DNA of 62,449 bases from Prevotella sp. (GTDB lineage: Bacteria > Bacteroidota > Bacteroidia > Bacteroidales > Bacteroidaceae), in the NCBI GenBank assembly GCA_016281815.1, contig JAEEJK010000036.1:1-62449 (forward strand), read 5' to 3'. The position numbers and the translations under genes were made by a program. This document shows, one piece after another, positions 52,888 to 61,059 of the stretch (position 1 is its first letter; each line of letters begins with the position of its first letter). The notes beneath the pieces are model-generated. The model was not told where the DNA came from and did not search any database. It saw only the letters and a program-made list of their open reading frames with translations.

Positions 52888-55167
52888 ATGACCGACGACA
52901 CCTCAGGCTATATCACCATCGACTACGAAGGCATCAGCAGCGACTTCACTGATGTCGAGGCGCTGCCCTCCTCCGGCACCTGCGACCTGTTCAGGGCGAA
53001 GCGCTATGGCCGGTGGTATCTCCTGAAATGTCTCAAGGCTAAATACGCCACCGACTCCGCCTGCCAGCAGATGCTGCGCAAGGAGTTTGAGATTGTCATC
53101 TCATTGCAGCATACCTCCGTGATGCAGGTGACGGGCATCGAGGAGGTGTCGCTTCCCGGCAGGGGAAAGGTGCTGTGCATCATCGCAGAGTGGATCGACG
53201 GCCGCACGCTGAACGATTTCCTGGCCGAGAACCCGTCGCAGCGGGAGCGCCGCCGCATCGCCACCGAACTGTGCGAGGCTGTGGCTTACATCCACTCACA
53301 GCAGGTGGTGCACCGCGACCTGAAGCCGTCGAACATCATGATTACCCACAATGGCGACTATGTGAGAATCATCGATTTCGGCCTCGCCGACACCAACAGC
53401 CACACCATCCTCAAGCAACCCGCCGGGACACTGCGCTATATGGCTCCCGAACAGTTGCAGTTTGCCGTCGCCGACGTGCGCAACGACATCTACTCGCTCG
53501 GTGTCGTGATGAAGCAAATGAACCTTGGAGGCGGCAAATACCGAAAAGTGGTCAGACGGTGTCTGAGCCCTGTCGAAGAGCGCTACCAAAACATGGAGGC
53601 ACTGCTCGACGATCTCCGCAGCCAGCGACGCCAACGCCTGGCATGGGGGACAGGTGTGCTGGCTGTGGCGGCAGTCATCGCCCTACTGTTGGGACAGGTG
53701 TCCCACCTGCAACAGGAGGCCAATGAGCAGCGCACCCAACTCCGCATCCTCAACCATGAGATCATCGGGTTTGCTGATTCACGTGTCAAGGAGAAATGTG
53801 TGCAACACTGGGATACCGATGGCGACGGGCAACTGAGTTACGACGAGGCGGCAGCAGTGGACAGCCTGGGCGATGTCTTCACAGGCGACACCCTCATCAC
53901 CTCTTTCGATGAATTGGAACACTTCACTGGTCTCGAAAGCATTGACCGTAAAGCCTTCAAGGATTGTGTGCATTTGCAGTCGGTGCGCATCCCTTCCAAG
54001 ACCCGCTTCATCCGCAGCGAGGCATTCCGTCATACAGGTTTGCAGCAAATCATCATCCCCGGAGCCGTAGCAGGGCTTGGCGACTACTTCATGAACGACT
54101 GTCCGCAACTTGAAACGGTGATTTTCGAGTCGCGTCCGCCAAATACCAATGTGACACCCGAGAGCGAGCCCTTTGTCAATTGCCCTCAACTAAGCACCGT
54201 CTTTATCCCTACCACCATTTTGAAAGCGATGCAGACGGGGAAAAGCCTGGAGGACAAAGGCTATAACCGAGAATATATCAGCAAAAACCTCGGGCATTAT
54301 AGTTACATATTCCTCGTCTGGCTCACATGGAAGGCTGTATTCCCATTGATGACCGACCATATCCGCTTCGCCGACCCACAGGTAAAAGCGATTTGTGTCA
54401 GACAGTGGGACCGCGACGGCGACCATGAACTTTCGATAGATGAGGCAGCCTCCGTGAAGTCGCTTTCCTCTGCCTTCATAGCCCAAGATGAGATAGAGTC
54501 ATTCGATGAACTGAGGTTTTTCACCGGTATCGACCGCATCAACGCCAGTGCCTTCGAGTTGTGCAGTCACCTGAAATCCATCCGCATTCCATCCTCGGTA
54601 AAAGTGATTGAGAAATGGGCATTTGCAGAATGCAAAGCCTTGAAAGAATTCACCATCCCCGGCCATGTGGAGCAAATAGAGCACCACGCATTCTATGGGT
54701 GCAACCTGCGTGAGGTGTTCATCCCTGCCAGCGTCAACTTCATTGGTATCAGTGCCTTCACCTGTAACCCTCATCTGACCAAGGTTGTGGTGAGTCCCGA
54801 CAATCCCGTCTATGACAGCCGTGACAACTGCAACGCCATCATCGAGACCAAGACCAACACGATGCATACAGCCTGCGTGACGACTTTCTTCCCCCGCACC
54901 GTCGACAAACTGGCCGACGAGGTCTTCATTGGAATTGGCCGTGACACCCTCACCATCCCGCGCCAATTGAAGGCCATTGGCCCATGGGCACTATCACTCA
55001 CCATCGACACCGTTTTCTTCGAGTCACCCGAACCACAATTTATCGATCATCAGAGTCTGCAAATATTCAGCCTGGATGTTGTCATCATCGTGCCCAAGGG
55101 TGCCGCCAAAGCCTACCGTTCCATCCCCAGCCTGAGTTTGTACAAGGACAACATCAGGGAGAGGTGA
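52888..55167 (+). CDS. Ser/Thr protein kinase with EF-hand-like loops and BspA-type LRRs
   Basis: A 759-residue predicted Hanks-type kinase. The catalytic landmarks are K47 in YLLKCLK, H142-R143-D144 in HRDLKPSN, D163 in IIDFGLAD and APE in RYMAPEQL. The glycine-rich loop is degenerate. A transmembrane helix (~252-270, GVLAVAAVIALLLGQ) follows. The outer part has two EF-hand-like loops (DTDGDGQLSYDE, DRDGDHELSIDE), each before BspA/LRR_5 repeats (SVRIPSKTRFIRSEAF, KSIRIPSSVKVIEKWAF). A second hydrophobic stretch (YSYIFLVWLTWKAVF) lies near residue 475. The architecture suggests a cytoplasmic kinase with an extracytoplasmic binding domain. The stop codon begins a heptanucleotide array. Confidence 0.88.
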   Translation: MTDDTSGYITIDYEGISSDFTDVEALPSSGTCDLFRAKRYGRWYLLKCLKAKYATDSACQQMLRKEFEIVISLQHTSVMQVTGIEEVSLPGRGKVLCIIAEWIDGRTLNDFLAENPSQRERRRIATELCEAVAYIHSQQVVHRDLKPSNIMITHNGDYVRIIDFGLADTNSHTILKQPAGTLRYMAPEQLQFAVADVRNDIYSLGVVMKQMNLGGGKYRKVVRRCLSPVEERYQNMEALLDDLRSQRRQRLAWGTGVLAVAAVIALLLGQVSHLQQEANEQRTQLRILNHEIIGFADSRVKEKCVQHWDTDGDGQLSYDEAAAVDSLGDVFTGDTLITSFDELEHFTGLESIDRKAFKDCVHLQSVRIPSKTRFIRSEAFRHTGLQQIIIPGAVAGLGDYFMNDCPQLETVIFESRPPNTNVTPESEPFVNCPQLSTVFIPTTILKAMQTGKSLEDKGYNREYISKNLGHYSYIFLVWLTWKAVFPLMTDHIRFADPQVKAICVRQWDRDGDHELSIDEAASVKSLSSAFIAQDEIESFDELRFFTGIDRINASAFELCSHLKSIRIPSSVKVIEKWAFAECKALKEFTIPGHVEQIEHHAFYGCNLREVFIPASVNFIGISAFTCNPHLTKVVVSPDNPVYDSRDNCNAIIETKTNTMHTACVTTFFPRTVDKLADEVFIGIGRDTLTIPRQLKAIGPWALSLTIDTVFFESPEPQFIDHQSLQIFSLDVVIIVPKGAAKAYRSIPSLSLYKDNIRER

Positions 55168-55240
55168 TATGATATTGAAGATTGAAGATTGAAAATTGAA
55201 AATTGAAGATTGAAGATTGAAAATTGAAGATTAAAATTGA
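55165..55240 (+). repeat. Heptanucleotide stop-codon array after the kinase gene
   Basis: After the gene TGA (55165) and TGA 55170, stops lie at 55176, 55183, 55190, 55197, 55204, 55211, 55218, 55225 (TGA) and 55232 (TAA): nine in 7-bp register, with a TGA at 55238 slightly out of phase. Confidence 0.95.
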
Positions 55241-55300
55241 AAATTCTTGCTGTGGCTTTTGGCCTTTGACAAGCAACCCTGTCAGCCGAGCGGCCCAGTC

Positions 55301-55436
55301 TCTTTTTCTCCTTTTTTGCGAGTGCCTTGGCACTTTTTCGCAAGCATCAGCGTTTGTCAGTTGTCAACCAAAAATGTTTTTCTTCTTTTTTCCGAAGCGA
55401 AGCGGTTTTTGATTATCTCTTCATCTCAGATGGTGT
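55301..55436. repeat. Dispersed ~135-bp element with conserved hairpins, copy B
   Basis: Second copy of the element at 48861-48996, about 80% identical by eye, with compensatory changes in the small hairpin (AGTGCC-TT-GGCACT). It lies about 60 bp after the kinase-gene stop array. Confidence 0.8.
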
Positions 55437-55863
55437 GCTCTGTTGCTCAGAGGAAATGAGAAAGAAAGAAATATAAAAACAATTTCAGCGTTGATAAAAA
55501 ACTGCGGTCACTGGTATTATGGTCTAAGGAATATGGGAATAAAGGAATAAATTCTCTGTATCTCTGTACCTTTGTGTTGAGAAAAACGAATCAAAACCTC
55601 CCTCTCCGTGATTCACAAAAAATAATTCATGAATAATTCATGGACATTCGTGGTCATTCGTGTTAGAAATATTCAAACATATAATTGCCATGTAATTACA
55701 CATGAATTTGACCGCTCCGCGGCCGCCGGTTTTATGGTCTATGAAATATTAGGAATAAAGGAATAAAATCTCTGTGCCTCCGTACCTCTGTGTTGAGAAA
55801 AACGAATCAAAATCTCCGTCACTCTCTGACTTATAGAAATTACGCAAAAAAGCGTAACGCAAA
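55437..55863. other. Repeat-filled intergenic region before the ATPase gene
   Basis: More than 400 bp without a gene. It holds two copies of an element reading GGTCTA(A/T)GGAATATnGGGAAT-like, AAAGGAATAAA, CTCTGT(A/G) and GTGTTGAGAAAAACGAATCA (about 55518-55590 and 55735-55810), and the left 53-bp direct repeat (55688-55740). No coding potential was seen. Confidence 0.7.
55688..55740 (+). repeat. Direct repeat, left copy, flanking the ATPase gene
   Basis: 53 bp from CCATGTAATTACACATG to GGTTTTATGGTCT, including CCGCTCCGCGGCCGCCGG, identical to 57154-57206. Partial similarity extends ~35 bp further left (CATTCGTGTT). Confidence 0.93.
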
Positions 55864-55895
55864 TTTGCATAATTTTCTTTTTTGTCTTATCTTTG
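55864..55895 (+). promoter_or_regulatory. Promoter of the ATPase gene
   Basis: TTTG (55864-55867), 20 bases and TATCTTTG (55888-55895) match the consensus. The leader to the ATG at 55978 is about 75 nt. Confidence 0.8.
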
Positions 55896-55977
55896 CATCG
55901 CAATTGCGGTTGGCTCAGCATAGTAAAGAAAATGCAATTATGCCTCCATTTTCTACAATATCAAAAAGACAATATCT

Positions 55978-57096
55978 ATGAAGAATCCTTTTCTCACCTA
56001 TGGTTATAATGGTCCGGAATACTTCTGCGACCGAGCAGACGAAACCGAACGACTTATCAAACTTTTGACCAATGGCAATCATGTAGCCCTAGTGTCACCT
56101 CGACGTATGGGAAAAACAGGTCTCATCAAACACTGCTTTTCCCAACAAGAACTGAAAGATAATTATTACTTGTTTATCGTGGATATCTATGCCACAAAAT
56201 CTTTGGCAGAGTTAATATACGAACTGGGACGGACTATCCTTTCTGTCCTTAAGTCCAAAGGTCGGAAGGCATGGGAGCGTTTCATTCAAATAGCCGCCTC
56301 CCTGCGCACTGGCATCACTCTTGATGGACTTGGACAACCTTGTTGGAACTTAGAAATTGGCGATATACAAACACCTAGTGCTTCCCTGGATGAGATTTTT
56401 CTGTATCTGTCAGAAGCCGACCGTCCATGTATCGTGGCCATTGATGAGTTTCAGAGCATCATGGATTATCCCGAACAAAATGTGGAAGCCCTCCTCCGTA
56501 CCTATATACAAAATTGCAACAATGCACGGTTCGTGTTCTCTGGCTCAAAACGGCACATGATGGGTGAGATGTTCTCATCACCTTCACGGCCTTTCTATCA
56601 AAGTGCCTCTATGATCTCACTCAGACCAATTCCCCTCGTTTCATACACATCTTTCATTCTTCATCATTTTGAGCAAAACGGCTATGGTATTAGTCCAGAT
56701 GCCATTAAATACCTATATGAGAGATTTGATGGCACTACTTGGTATATTCAAAAAATTTGCAATGAGGTCTTTGCTTCTGCTGAGATAGGTCAATTGTGCA
56801 ACACTAACGACATCGACACTGCCATCACTCATGCCGTTGAGGAAAAGGAAGACGTTTACCAAGACTTGATGGGGAGGATATCCATCAAACAGAAAGCCCT
56901 TCTGCTGGCTTTGGCACATGAGAAAAATGAAGCAAAACCTACCAGTGGAACATTTATCAGAAAGTACAAGTTGACTTCTGCTAGTACTGTACAAAGAAAC
57001 CTTTCCGCCCTTCAGGATAAAGATATTTTAACCAATGAAAACGGGAAATACCAAATATACGATTATTTCCTATTCTTTTGGTTGAACAGGATCTGA
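55978..57096 (+). CDS. Archaeal-type AAA ATPase (ATPase_2 family)
   Basis: A 372-residue protein. The Walker A motif is SPRRMGKTGL (residues 40-49) and Walker B is CIVAIDEFQ (D156, E157). Sensor-like RFVFSGSKRHMM and a C-terminal winged-helix-like region follow (KYKLTSASTVQRNLSALQDK). The typical family C-terminal DUF234 nuclease-like extension is missing or reduced. These ATPases are often stand-alone accessory genes of unknown role. It is flanked by 53-bp exact direct repeats (55688-55740, 57154-57206) with its own promoter between them, consistent with a mobile or duplicated cassette. Confidence 0.88.
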   Translation: MKNPFLTYGYNGPEYFCDRADETERLIKLLTNGNHVALVSPRRMGKTGLIKHCFSQQELKDNYYLFIVDIYATKSLAELIYELGRTILSVLKSKGRKAWERFIQIAASLRTGITLDGLGQPCWNLEIGDIQTPSASLDEIFLYLSEADRPCIVAIDEFQSIMDYPEQNVEALLRTYIQNCNNARFVFSGSKRHMMGEMFSSPSRPFYQSASMISLRPIPLVSYTSFILHHFEQNGYGISPDAIKYLYERFDGTTWYIQKICNEVFASAEIGQLCNTNDIDTAITHAVEEKEDVYQDLMGRISIKQKALLLALAHEKNEAKPTSGTFIRKYKLTSASTVQRNLSALQDKDILTNENGKYQIYDYFLFFWLNRI

Positions 57097-57153
57097 AAAC
57101 ATTGAAAATTCTCAACATGGACATTCGTGTTGAAATAAGAAAACATGTAATTA

Positions 57154-57206
57154 CCATGTAATTACACATGAATTTGACCGCTCCGCGGCCGCCGGTTTTA
57201 TGGTCT
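57154..57206 (+). repeat. Direct repeat, right copy, flanking the ATPase gene
   Basis: Identical to 55688-55740 over 53 bp. It is followed by AAGGAATATGGGAATAAAGG, which also occurs near 55522-55541. Confidence 0.93.
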
Positions 57207-57432
57207 AAGGAATATGGGAATAAAGGAATGATACCTCTCCCCGACCCTCTCCAAAGGAGAGGGAGTTCCCTAATTCCTTGATTCCTTAGACATTATCTCA
57301 TTAGAATGTGAATCAAAATCTGTCCTTTGAAATGCCAAAAATCCACCAAAAATAGAAGAAAGCCCTAAGAATCAGCAGAAATGTATAGGGGGCAATATGG
57401 GCGATTCTTTAATAATAGTATGTGATGTACAA
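57207..57432. other. Intergenic region with CCCTCTCC hairpin
   Basis: CCCTCTCC-AAA-GGAGAGGG (57245-57263) is a perfect 8-bp stem of the dispersed type also seen at 52736-52750, and it can serve as a terminator for the convergent genes. The rest shows no coding signal. Confidence 0.6.
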
Positions 57433-57762
57433 TCACATCATCATCAGCATTTCATAATTTTTCTTCTTTGTAGCGTCCATAATTAAAAATATATCTACAA
57501 GCCACCAAATGCCAGCTCCTCCACAAGTCAACAATTTTGCTACCCCTAATCCAACATCACCGATATAAAACCTATCAACACCATAAACCCCAACAATAAC
57601 AGAAATAATCAAAGAAATTGTAGGGTCTTTCAACTGTGACATATAAATGGCAGCTGTTTCATATTCAATATTCTCTAATTTCTTTTTTACAATACTTAAG
57701 CTTTCAAATGGCAATTTTGTACTATGCATAGCCAGTAATTGATCTATTTGACCTTTTTCCAT
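57433..57762 (-). CDS. TM2-domain membrane protein
   Basis: A 109-residue protein with a hydrophilic N-terminal ~45 residues and a TM2 domain: two transmembrane helices around VGVYGVDRFYIGDVGLGVAK and CGGAGIWWLVDIFLIM. TM2 proteins are widespread small membrane proteins of unknown role. It is third in a cluster with a DUF2752 protein and a second TM2 protein (58214-58549) on the same strand, with 8 bp to the former. AT-rich composition differs from the core genes. Confidence 0.9.
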   Translation of the reverse strand: MEKGQIDQLLAMHSTKLPFESLSIVKKKLENIEYETAAIYMSQLKDPTISLIISVIVGVYGVDRFYIGDVGLGVAKLLTCGGAGIWWLVDIFLIMDATKKKNYEMLMMM

Positions 57763-57770
57763 ATTTATAT

Positions 57771-58136
57771 TTAAAGATTAAAAAAATTCCTAATGATAAA
57801 CCATATCCAACATAGTGTCAAAAAAACAATCACTACATATCTGTTGTTTAGAAATGTGCACAAGACCCTTTTAATATTTGAACTTGGCATAATCAAACAT
57901 GCAAGGAACCCCAATGCATATGGAACAGCAAGCAATAAAAAATAATTGTAATGAATTGCTTTTTTTAATTCACCATGCAAAAACCAATATATAGAACGCT
58001 GAATTCCACATCCTGGACAGTTATAGCCTGATATTAGCTTAAACGGACATTTTGGATAAATCCATGAGTTTTCAGGATTAATCAAATACAAAATGTATAA
58101 GCCAGAACATATCAACATCACATATATCAACTTCAC
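57771..58136 (-). CDS. DUF2752 membrane protein
   Basis: A 121-residue protein with three predicted transmembrane helices and the family motif NCPGCGIQRSIYWFLHGELKKA (core CPGCG-x-x-R). DUF2752 proteins are frequently encoded beside TM2 proteins in Bacteroidota. The cysteine pair suggests metal or redox chemistry, but no function is established. It lies between two TM2 genes. Confidence 0.92.
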   Translation of the reverse strand: MKLIYVMLICSGLYILYLINPENSWIYPKCPFKLISGYNCPGCGIQRSIYWFLHGELKKAIHYNYFLLLAVPYALGFLACLIMPSSNIKRVLCTFLNNRYVVIVFLTLCWIWFIIRNFFNL

Positions 58137-58163
58137 TTTCTATACACTATTTATATTTAAATA

Positions 58164-58190
58164 CATCAGGCGTTGTTAATACGCCTGATG
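58164..58190 (-). terminator. Perfect hairpin downstream of the second TM2 gene
   Basis: CATCAGGCG and CGCCTGATG form a 9-bp stem around a nine-base loop. The downstream tract on the minus strand is TATTTAAAT, so termination may be partial, allowing read-through to the DUF2752 gene. Confidence 0.65.
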
Positions 58191-58213
58191 CTATAATAAT
58201 AAAAGATACCTGA

Positions 58214-58549
58214 CTAAAAGAAGTTCATCAACTTTTGATAATTGAAATTTTTTGTTCTGTCAAAAATAGTGAAAAGGTCAATCAAGAGCCAAATCCCCGC
58301 TCCCCCGCAAGTGAGAAGTTTCGCTACTCCAAGTCCATTGTTACCTAGCCAGAATCTGTCTACGCCCAAATTGCCTAGAAAGAAGGCCAACAAAAAACCT
58401 ACCACAGGATTTTTCCATTCTGAACCCATTAACATGGTTGTTTTTGCCTCGTCCAACGTGGCAAGTTTTTCGCGAATTTGTTGTTGCACCATTGCGGGAA
58501 AAAATTTCCCATTGACCATTAGAAATTGATCGATTTTTTCTTTTTCCAT
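58214..58549 (-). CDS. TM2-domain membrane protein, paralogue
   Basis: A 111-residue protein paralogous to the one at 57433-57762: the same N-terminus MEKEKIDQFLMVNG, then FLGNLGVDRFWLGNNGLGVA and LLTCGGAGIWLLIDLFTIFD. The two copies probably arose by local duplication. The intervening DUF2752 gene and the hairpin at 58164-58190 suggest a single transcript with partial termination. Confidence 0.9.
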   Translation of the reverse strand: MEKEKIDQFLMVNGKFFPAMVQQQIREKLATLDEAKTTMLMGSEWKNPVVGFLLAFFLGNLGVDRFWLGNNGLGVAKLLTCGGAGIWLLIDLFTIFDRTKNFNYQKLMNFF

Positions 58550-58697
58550 ACTTTGAAATTTTAAAAGATTAATAATATGTTGATAATTATGTCAACTTTT
58601 TATTGTAAAGCAAGATTGTGTCATCTTTTTTATGTAAGCACCATAATTTTAAATAATTAACATAAAGACCAAATATTTAATGAATGCTTATTTAAAA
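58550..58697. other. AT-rich gap upstream of the second TM2 gene
   Basis: Very AT-rich sequence without a consensus promoter that I could fix and no reading frame of note. Confidence 0.4.
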
Positions 58698-59480
58698 TTA
58701 CCTCATATGGCTAGCCGCAGTAGCCATTTTGTTAGTAATCTTTATATATCTAGCCCACTGAGATGCAGACATGTCACCTTGAGCATTTTCCATCTTTTCA
58801 CTGAATTCCTGAGCCTTTTCCAAAAGTGAAGGATACTCTTCCAGTGCACTCATATCTCCATTTGCAGCTTTCTTTGCATAAGAAATGTACTTGTCAACAT
58901 ACTGCTCATATGAATTAAGTAAAGCATCCCAATCTTCAGAACCTGAAGATGACTCATACGAATAGGAGTCATTATCCTCATCGGAATCACTATCGTAGTC
59001 ATCGCTACCTATAGAAACTGACCCTGTTGCAAAAGTAGGAATATCAGCACCCTCTTCGTTTTTCACTAGTTTGAAGGGGAAATGTTGTCCTTTGAAGTTT
59101 ACGAACTCACCTGTGAATTCTCCACCATCCCACTGTCCCATAAAATGGCCTGTAGGCTGCCCCTCATCATTTGTTTCATGAATATCGAGGTTTCCATCTT
59201 TATCAGCAGTTCCCGACAAACTCAATGGATTGCTGGGCCCGCTCGATTTATAGTAGTACTGGCCATCCACATGTTTGCCATCAATCTCGAGGTGCATCAC
59301 CACCCGGTATTTGGAAACTGCTCCAGCCAAATCAAGAATTTTGGGTCCGGTTGGCTCTGGTTCAGGAACCACCACCTCTTTCTCTTGCACTTGAACAGGT
59401 TCTTCCTTTTTCTTTTCAGAACACGAAATGATTAATGTGCTTGTTATAATTGCCAAGCCTATTGTCAACTGTTTTTTCAT
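58698..59480 (-). CDS. Hypothetical lipoprotein with acidic C-terminal half
   Basis: A 260-residue protein with signal peptide and lipobox (ITSTLIISCSEKK). A charged, proline-containing linker (EKEVVVPEPEPTGPK) is followed by a ~100-residue beta-rich domain (YRVVMHLEIDGKHVDGQYYY, then GHFMGQWDGGEFTGEFVNFK). An Asp/Ser-rich stretch (DDYDSDSDEDNDSYSYES) and a helical end come next. No family was recognised. The repeated F-x-G-Q/G-x-F pattern recalls small membrane-associated barrels, but this is only a resemblance. Confidence 0.75.
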   Translation of the reverse strand: MKKQLTIGLAIITSTLIISCSEKKKEEPVQVQEKEVVVPEPEPTGPKILDLAGAVSKYRVVMHLEIDGKHVDGQYYYKSSGPSNPLSLSGTADKDGNLDIHETNDEGQPTGHFMGQWDGGEFTGEFVNFKGQHFPFKLVKNEEGADIPTFATGSVSIGSDDYDSDSDEDNDSYSYESSSGSEDWDALLNSYEQYVDKYISYAKKAANGDMSALEEYPSLLEKAQEFSEKMENAQGDMSASQWARYIKITNKMATAASHMR

Positions 59481-59642
59481 ATATTTATTATATTATTTCC
59501 GATTTGTCACTTATTTACAAATGCTCATACAAATATGTTTGATCCATTTTCTCTTCCAAATCATCATTTACTTTTGAATTTTGCAGAACTCCACGTATTT
59601 GAGATTTTTATTTTAGATCCTTTCTGGAGAATTTTTTCCCAT

Positions 59643-60053
59643 TTATCTTTTGAAATGTTTTTTATGTACATCCTCAATCTTTCCAGATTTCAGATATTCC
59701 TTGAATTCCATTTCATATGTATCAAGATTTTGCTCTGGCCTAAATGTTCCAAAATCAATAACAGTAAAGTCATCGGCATCTTCCACTTCCAAACCAAATG
59801 AGAAAGAATTGTCAGAACAAACATCTGTCCTAACTAATAATTTAATAGGCATTTCTATTTTTACTTTATCTCCTAATTCATCCACAACTTTAAGAGTAAG
59901 ACTGTTGGGGAATTCTACATATTTCGTCAAGTCTCCCAATTCCTCGATATCTGTATCCAATGTTATGGCATCAGCACTTGTTTCCTTTTCTCCATTACAT
60001 GAAAATATGCATAACAAAAGAATCAACGACACTAAATTGTTGACTTTATTCAT
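59643..60053 (-). CDS. Hypothetical small lipoprotein
   Basis: The start at 60053 (MNKVNNLVSLILLLCIFSCNG) gives a lipobox. The mature ~115 residues form a single probable beta-rich domain (FPNSLTLKVVDELGDKVKIE, then NSFSFGLEVEDADDFTVIDF) ending in a Lys-rich tail. No family was recognised. The longer upstream frame (from 60125) would bury the signal peptide and is rejected. It lies between two other small exported proteins of unknown function. Confidence 0.7.
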   Translation of the reverse strand: MNKVNNLVSLILLLCIFSCNGEKETSADAITLDTDIEELGDLTKYVEFPNSLTLKVVDELGDKVKIEMPIKLLVRTDVCSDNSFSFGLEVEDADDFTVIDFGTFRPEQNLDTYEMEFKEYLKSGKIEDVHKKHFKR

Positions 60054-60189
60054 AATTGTTCTTTTTGAATTAACGCCTACCGCCTTTAAAGCACCTCGGC
60101 CTTCTCTTTTAAAAACTATTCGCAAGGTTGTTTCGTTTTATCAGGAAAAAACAACTCTTGGTTTAGTATTAGTAGCAATCTTAAAAAAA

Positions 60190-60990
60190 TCAATATCTTC
60201 CGTTTTTAAGTTTAAACCATTTCACAAGTTTTTTGTTCTTGTCAAACCAAAATGAAAAATATGGTTCATTGTTATGAATTGAATAGTGATAATCGCCTGT
60301 TACTTCATACACCTTTCGTTCTCCATATGAGAGAAGGAGGTATTGAGTTAGGCCTTTTACAACTTTATCGGTAACCACAACACGTGTTCCTGGTATCTCT
60401 TTTTGTATATATCTTGCCAAATCGTCCAAAAGCATACCTTGGCGTAGGCCCGTCAGTTGATTAGGGCTTTCACCTGCTAAGAAGATCACCTCGTTACCTT
60501 CTACAGAACCTATTCCAGCAGCACCTACAGATCCATCTAATATATAAATATAGTCTTTATTATTGTCAACCTTAGCATTGACACCTCTTCCAGACCAGGA
60601 CCAATCGATAGGCTGATTATCATCAGCCCCTAAAGCCTTCCAATCTACATCTACCGTCAATATCGCTGTTTTCAAGCCTGGATCCAAAGGATGGCTATAA
60701 AGCTCAAAAACATAATTAGCATGGCCTTTAGTTAAAACTTTTCCTCCCTCACCATTTGGCCCAAATACAAGAATGTCTGCATGGTTATGGCGGCTCATAG
60801 AACCTTTTTCGAATTTAGAATCATTAGAAGAAGCACTTTGTCCGCTTGAAGGTTGTGTCGCTTTCTTTGTTCCAACGCGTTGAGTAGTGCGAGTAACGTT
60901 CCTTTTTGTCGTACTTCGCGCTTTGTTTTGAGCAGATGATAGCACGGGCAATGTCAAAAACAAAGCCATAATTACAATAATTTTTTTCAT
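60190..60990 (-). CDS. Hypothetical exported protein
   Basis: A 266-residue protein with a signal peptide (MKKIIVIMALFLTLPVLSSAQ), then a basic, Thr/Arg-rich low-complexity stretch (RSTTKRNVTRTTQRVGTKKA). The folded part of ~190 residues includes KGHANYVFELYSHPLDPGLK and IPGTRVVVTDKVVKGLTQYL. I do not recognise a family. The basic stretch could bind an acidic surface polymer. Confidence 0.72.
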   Translation of the reverse strand: MKKIIVIMALFLTLPVLSSAQNKARSTTKRNVTRTTQRVGTKKATQPSSGQSASSNDSKFEKGSMSRHNHADILVFGPNGEGGKVLTKGHANYVFELYSHPLDPGLKTAILTVDVDWKALGADDNQPIDWSWSGRGVNAKVDNNKDYIYILDGSVGAAGIGSVEGNEVIFLAGESPNQLTGLRQGMLLDDLARYIQKEIPGTRVVVTDKVVKGLTQYLLLSYGERKVYEVTGDYHYSIHNNEPYFSFWFDKNKKLVKWFKLKNGRY

Positions 60991-61059
60991 AATAATAATT
61001 TTAAGATGAATATTTTGAAATTATAAAACTATGACAATTTATTAATGATTATGATTCAT

